This document shows positions 53,100 through 53,998 of a DNA stretch of 53,998 nt, in pieces. The notes below the pieces were generated by a model. The model worked only from the letters and a program-made list of their open reading frames with translations, was not told the origin of the DNA and ran no database searches. A program made the translations under genes and the position numbers. Origin of the DNA: Candidatus Dadabacteria bacterium (GTDB lineage: Bacteria > Desulfobacterota_D > UBA1144 > Nemesobacterales > Nemesobacteraceae); contig VXTZ01000005.1 of NCBI GenBank assembly GCA_009837205.1, positions 1-53,998 on the forward strand. The letters are read 5' to 3'. Positions within the stretch are counted from its first letter, which is position 1; every line of letters starts with the position of its first letter.

Positions 53100-53654
53100 G
53101 TGAAAAGATTTTTGCTTTTATTGACGGCTTTCTTTGTCATAGGTTTGGCTTCTTGTGATGACGATAATGACTCAGACATGGAACCTGAGCCCACGACAAT
53201 AAAGATGAAGGGTTTCTTTAACAGCGTTGATGAAAACAACATGGATGACTGTCAGAGTGAGGACCTGAATTTGATAGTGGAAGATGAGGTAGTTGTTGGC
53301 AGTTCTAATTTTGCTGCATCAGGGGAAACGGGCGAAGTCTTTGATGAAGCGGTGTTCGGATATATAGGTATAAAGACTCAAGACCGTATAGCCGCCTCTT
53401 ACGTAACGGCAACGAGAGAAGGGGAACTTGTTAATCCCGGAGTTCTCTATCTTAGGAAAAGAGGGGATTTATATGTTGGGTTTTGGGGTGGAGGAGCTAC
53501 ACGTCCGGAAGGTAATCCGTCCGTTGTTTGTCCGTACATAATGGTTCCGCAGGAGATGGTCGAGGAAGGTGGCTGCGAAGCTCAAGCCTATGCAGAGTAT
53601 CTTAAAAATGAGGATGGTTCAATAAAAGCCTGTGTAATGGCCCCAAATAGCTAA
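53100..53654 (+). CDS. small lipoprotein of unknown function
   Basis: A 184-residue predicted lipoprotein. The frame begins at an ATG (53085), but that ATG is part of the ribosome site itself: GGAGG (53088-53092) lies seven bases before the GTG at 53100, which gives MKRFLLLL. The signal ends in the lipobox LASC, and Asp residues follow the Cys, which in many proteobacteria would keep a lipoprotein in the inner membrane. The mature part is acidic, with three further Cys pairs or singles and a YLRKRGDLYVGFWGGG segment, and ends in PNS. No family is recognised. Base composition is more AT-rich than in the rest of the window, which suggests recent acquisition. Confidence 0.75.
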   Translation: MKRFLLLLTAFFVIGLASCDDDNDSDMEPEPTTIKMKGFFNSVDENNMDDCQSEDLNLIVEDEVVVGSSNFAASGETGEVFDEAVFGYIGIKTQDRIAASYVTATREGELVNPGVLYLRKRGDLYVGFWGGGATRPEGNPSVVCPYIMVPQEMVEEGGCEAQAYAEYLKNEDGSIKACVMAPNS

Positions 53655-53739
53655 TCCGTTAAATGAGTGACGGACCTGTAATTACGATAACAGTGGAAAT
53701 TCCCGAAACTGTTAGTCAACTTCCTCCTGGCGATGACGA

Positions 53740-53877
53740 TCAGGAATTTGAAATATGTCTATATAATAAATGGAAAGCAGCTTCGACCAAATCTTGTAGC
53801 GGCTTCACGCCGTCTGAATGGCTTCGTAGATATGCTTGACCATATGCGTTCGTTTTTTCACGTTTCTTACGATTCAT
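53740..53877 (-). CDS. small basic protein, 45 residues, not recognised
   Basis: A short frame starting at the ATG at 53877 with a perfect ribosome site (AAGGAGG, seven bases upstream). The product starts with a highly basic stretch (MNRKKREKTN) followed by an amphipathic helix (DLVEAAFHLLYRHI). No family is known. On the opposite strand a 58-codon frame (53663-53839) overlaps it but has no ribosome site, so the leftward frame is preferred. An inverted repeat, TGAACT and AGTTCA (53892-53910), lies just upstream and could be an operator. It shares the AT-rich composition of this end. Confidence 0.5.
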   Translation of the reverse strand: MNRKKREKTNAYGQAYLRSHSDGVKPLQDLVEAAFHLLYRHISNS

Positions 53878-53998
53878 AATTAAAACCTCCTTGAACTTCA
53901 TTTGAGTTCATTGACTTAAAGACCTAATTACCATTTAATTTGTTTCCAGTACCCTTCTGAAAGCTTAAATCAAGCGAAAAAATTTAAAATCGAGTTTG

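Noticed and set aside
53663-53839. 58-codon plus-strand frame after the lipoprotein gene
   Set aside because: No ribosome site; it overlaps a leftward frame with a perfect one. It may still be a remnant.
1-53998. Search for tRNA, rRNA and CRISPR arrays
   Set aside because: No TTCGA-type arm with a matching acceptor stem in any gap, no rRNA-like stretch and no spaced direct repeats were seen by eye; a covariance-model scan would be decisive.

Overview
The window is ordinary chromosome from a diderm (Gram-negative-type) bacterium. Evidence for an outer membrane is a TonB-dependent receptor, an autotransporter, an OmpA-like barrel protein, a lipoprotein and many signal peptides. Base composition is near balanced over most of the window, and ATG, GTG and TTG starts are all used. 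The mix of genes (short HisG, NpdG-like oxidoreductase, archaeal-type phosphoglycerate mutase, PduO-type cobalamin adenosyltransferase, a Cys-CTERM-like surface protein) suggests a deep-branching, probably uncultured lineage near Desulfobacterota or Dadabacteria. That placement is an impression and is not proven by anything seen here. No rRNA, tRNA, CRISPR array or prophage was found.

Layout. 1-604: the tail of an IS5-type transposase and a gene-free stretch. 605-9544: secreted MsrB, an aldehyde dehydrogenase, a TonB receptor, LepA, a thiamine-diphosphate enzyme and a small heat-shock protein. 9649-12502: a secreted Cache-domain protein with a sorting-like tail, then a metallo-beta-lactamase-fold protein that has lost its metal ligands, with a YjbQ protein. 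12507-15683: leftward housekeeping run maf-yggS-proC-yggT-npdG-like. 15762-18462: rightward prmC-murA-hisG. 18490-22032: a SplB-like radical SAM protein and Lon. 22228-27858: ferritin, a degenerate ECF42-like sigma factor, gamma-glutamyltransferase and a GDSL-esterase autotransporter.

27865-35162 is one leftward operon, cobalamin adenosyltransferase, O-methyltransferase, glnD, nadB, nadC, nadA, which places de novo NAD synthesis behind the PII-modifying nitrogen sensor. 35307-38504: NuoE-like subunit, glycerate kinase and DnaB. 38501-41725: small orphan genes and a true nitrilase. 41818-47986: leftward aroA-cmk-rpsA-sppA-lapA-like-lipA. 48072-52598: DUF2237, ApgM, an outer-membrane barrel, MazG and an M24 peptidase. 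52599-53998 is visibly more AT-rich and holds a small lipoprotein and a 45-codon gene; it looks acquired.

Points most worth a second look: the metal-ligand-free nuclease-fold protein at 11101; the identical clamp-motif-like tail (QLELF) on that protein and on the radical SAM protein; the stand-alone Cache protein with an acidic linker and Cys-CTERM-like tail; the degenerate sigma factor; and a repeated promoter layout in which a -10 box lies only 7-12 nt before the start codon of genes with no Shine-Dalgarno (SD) sequence, suggesting leaderless mRNAs.
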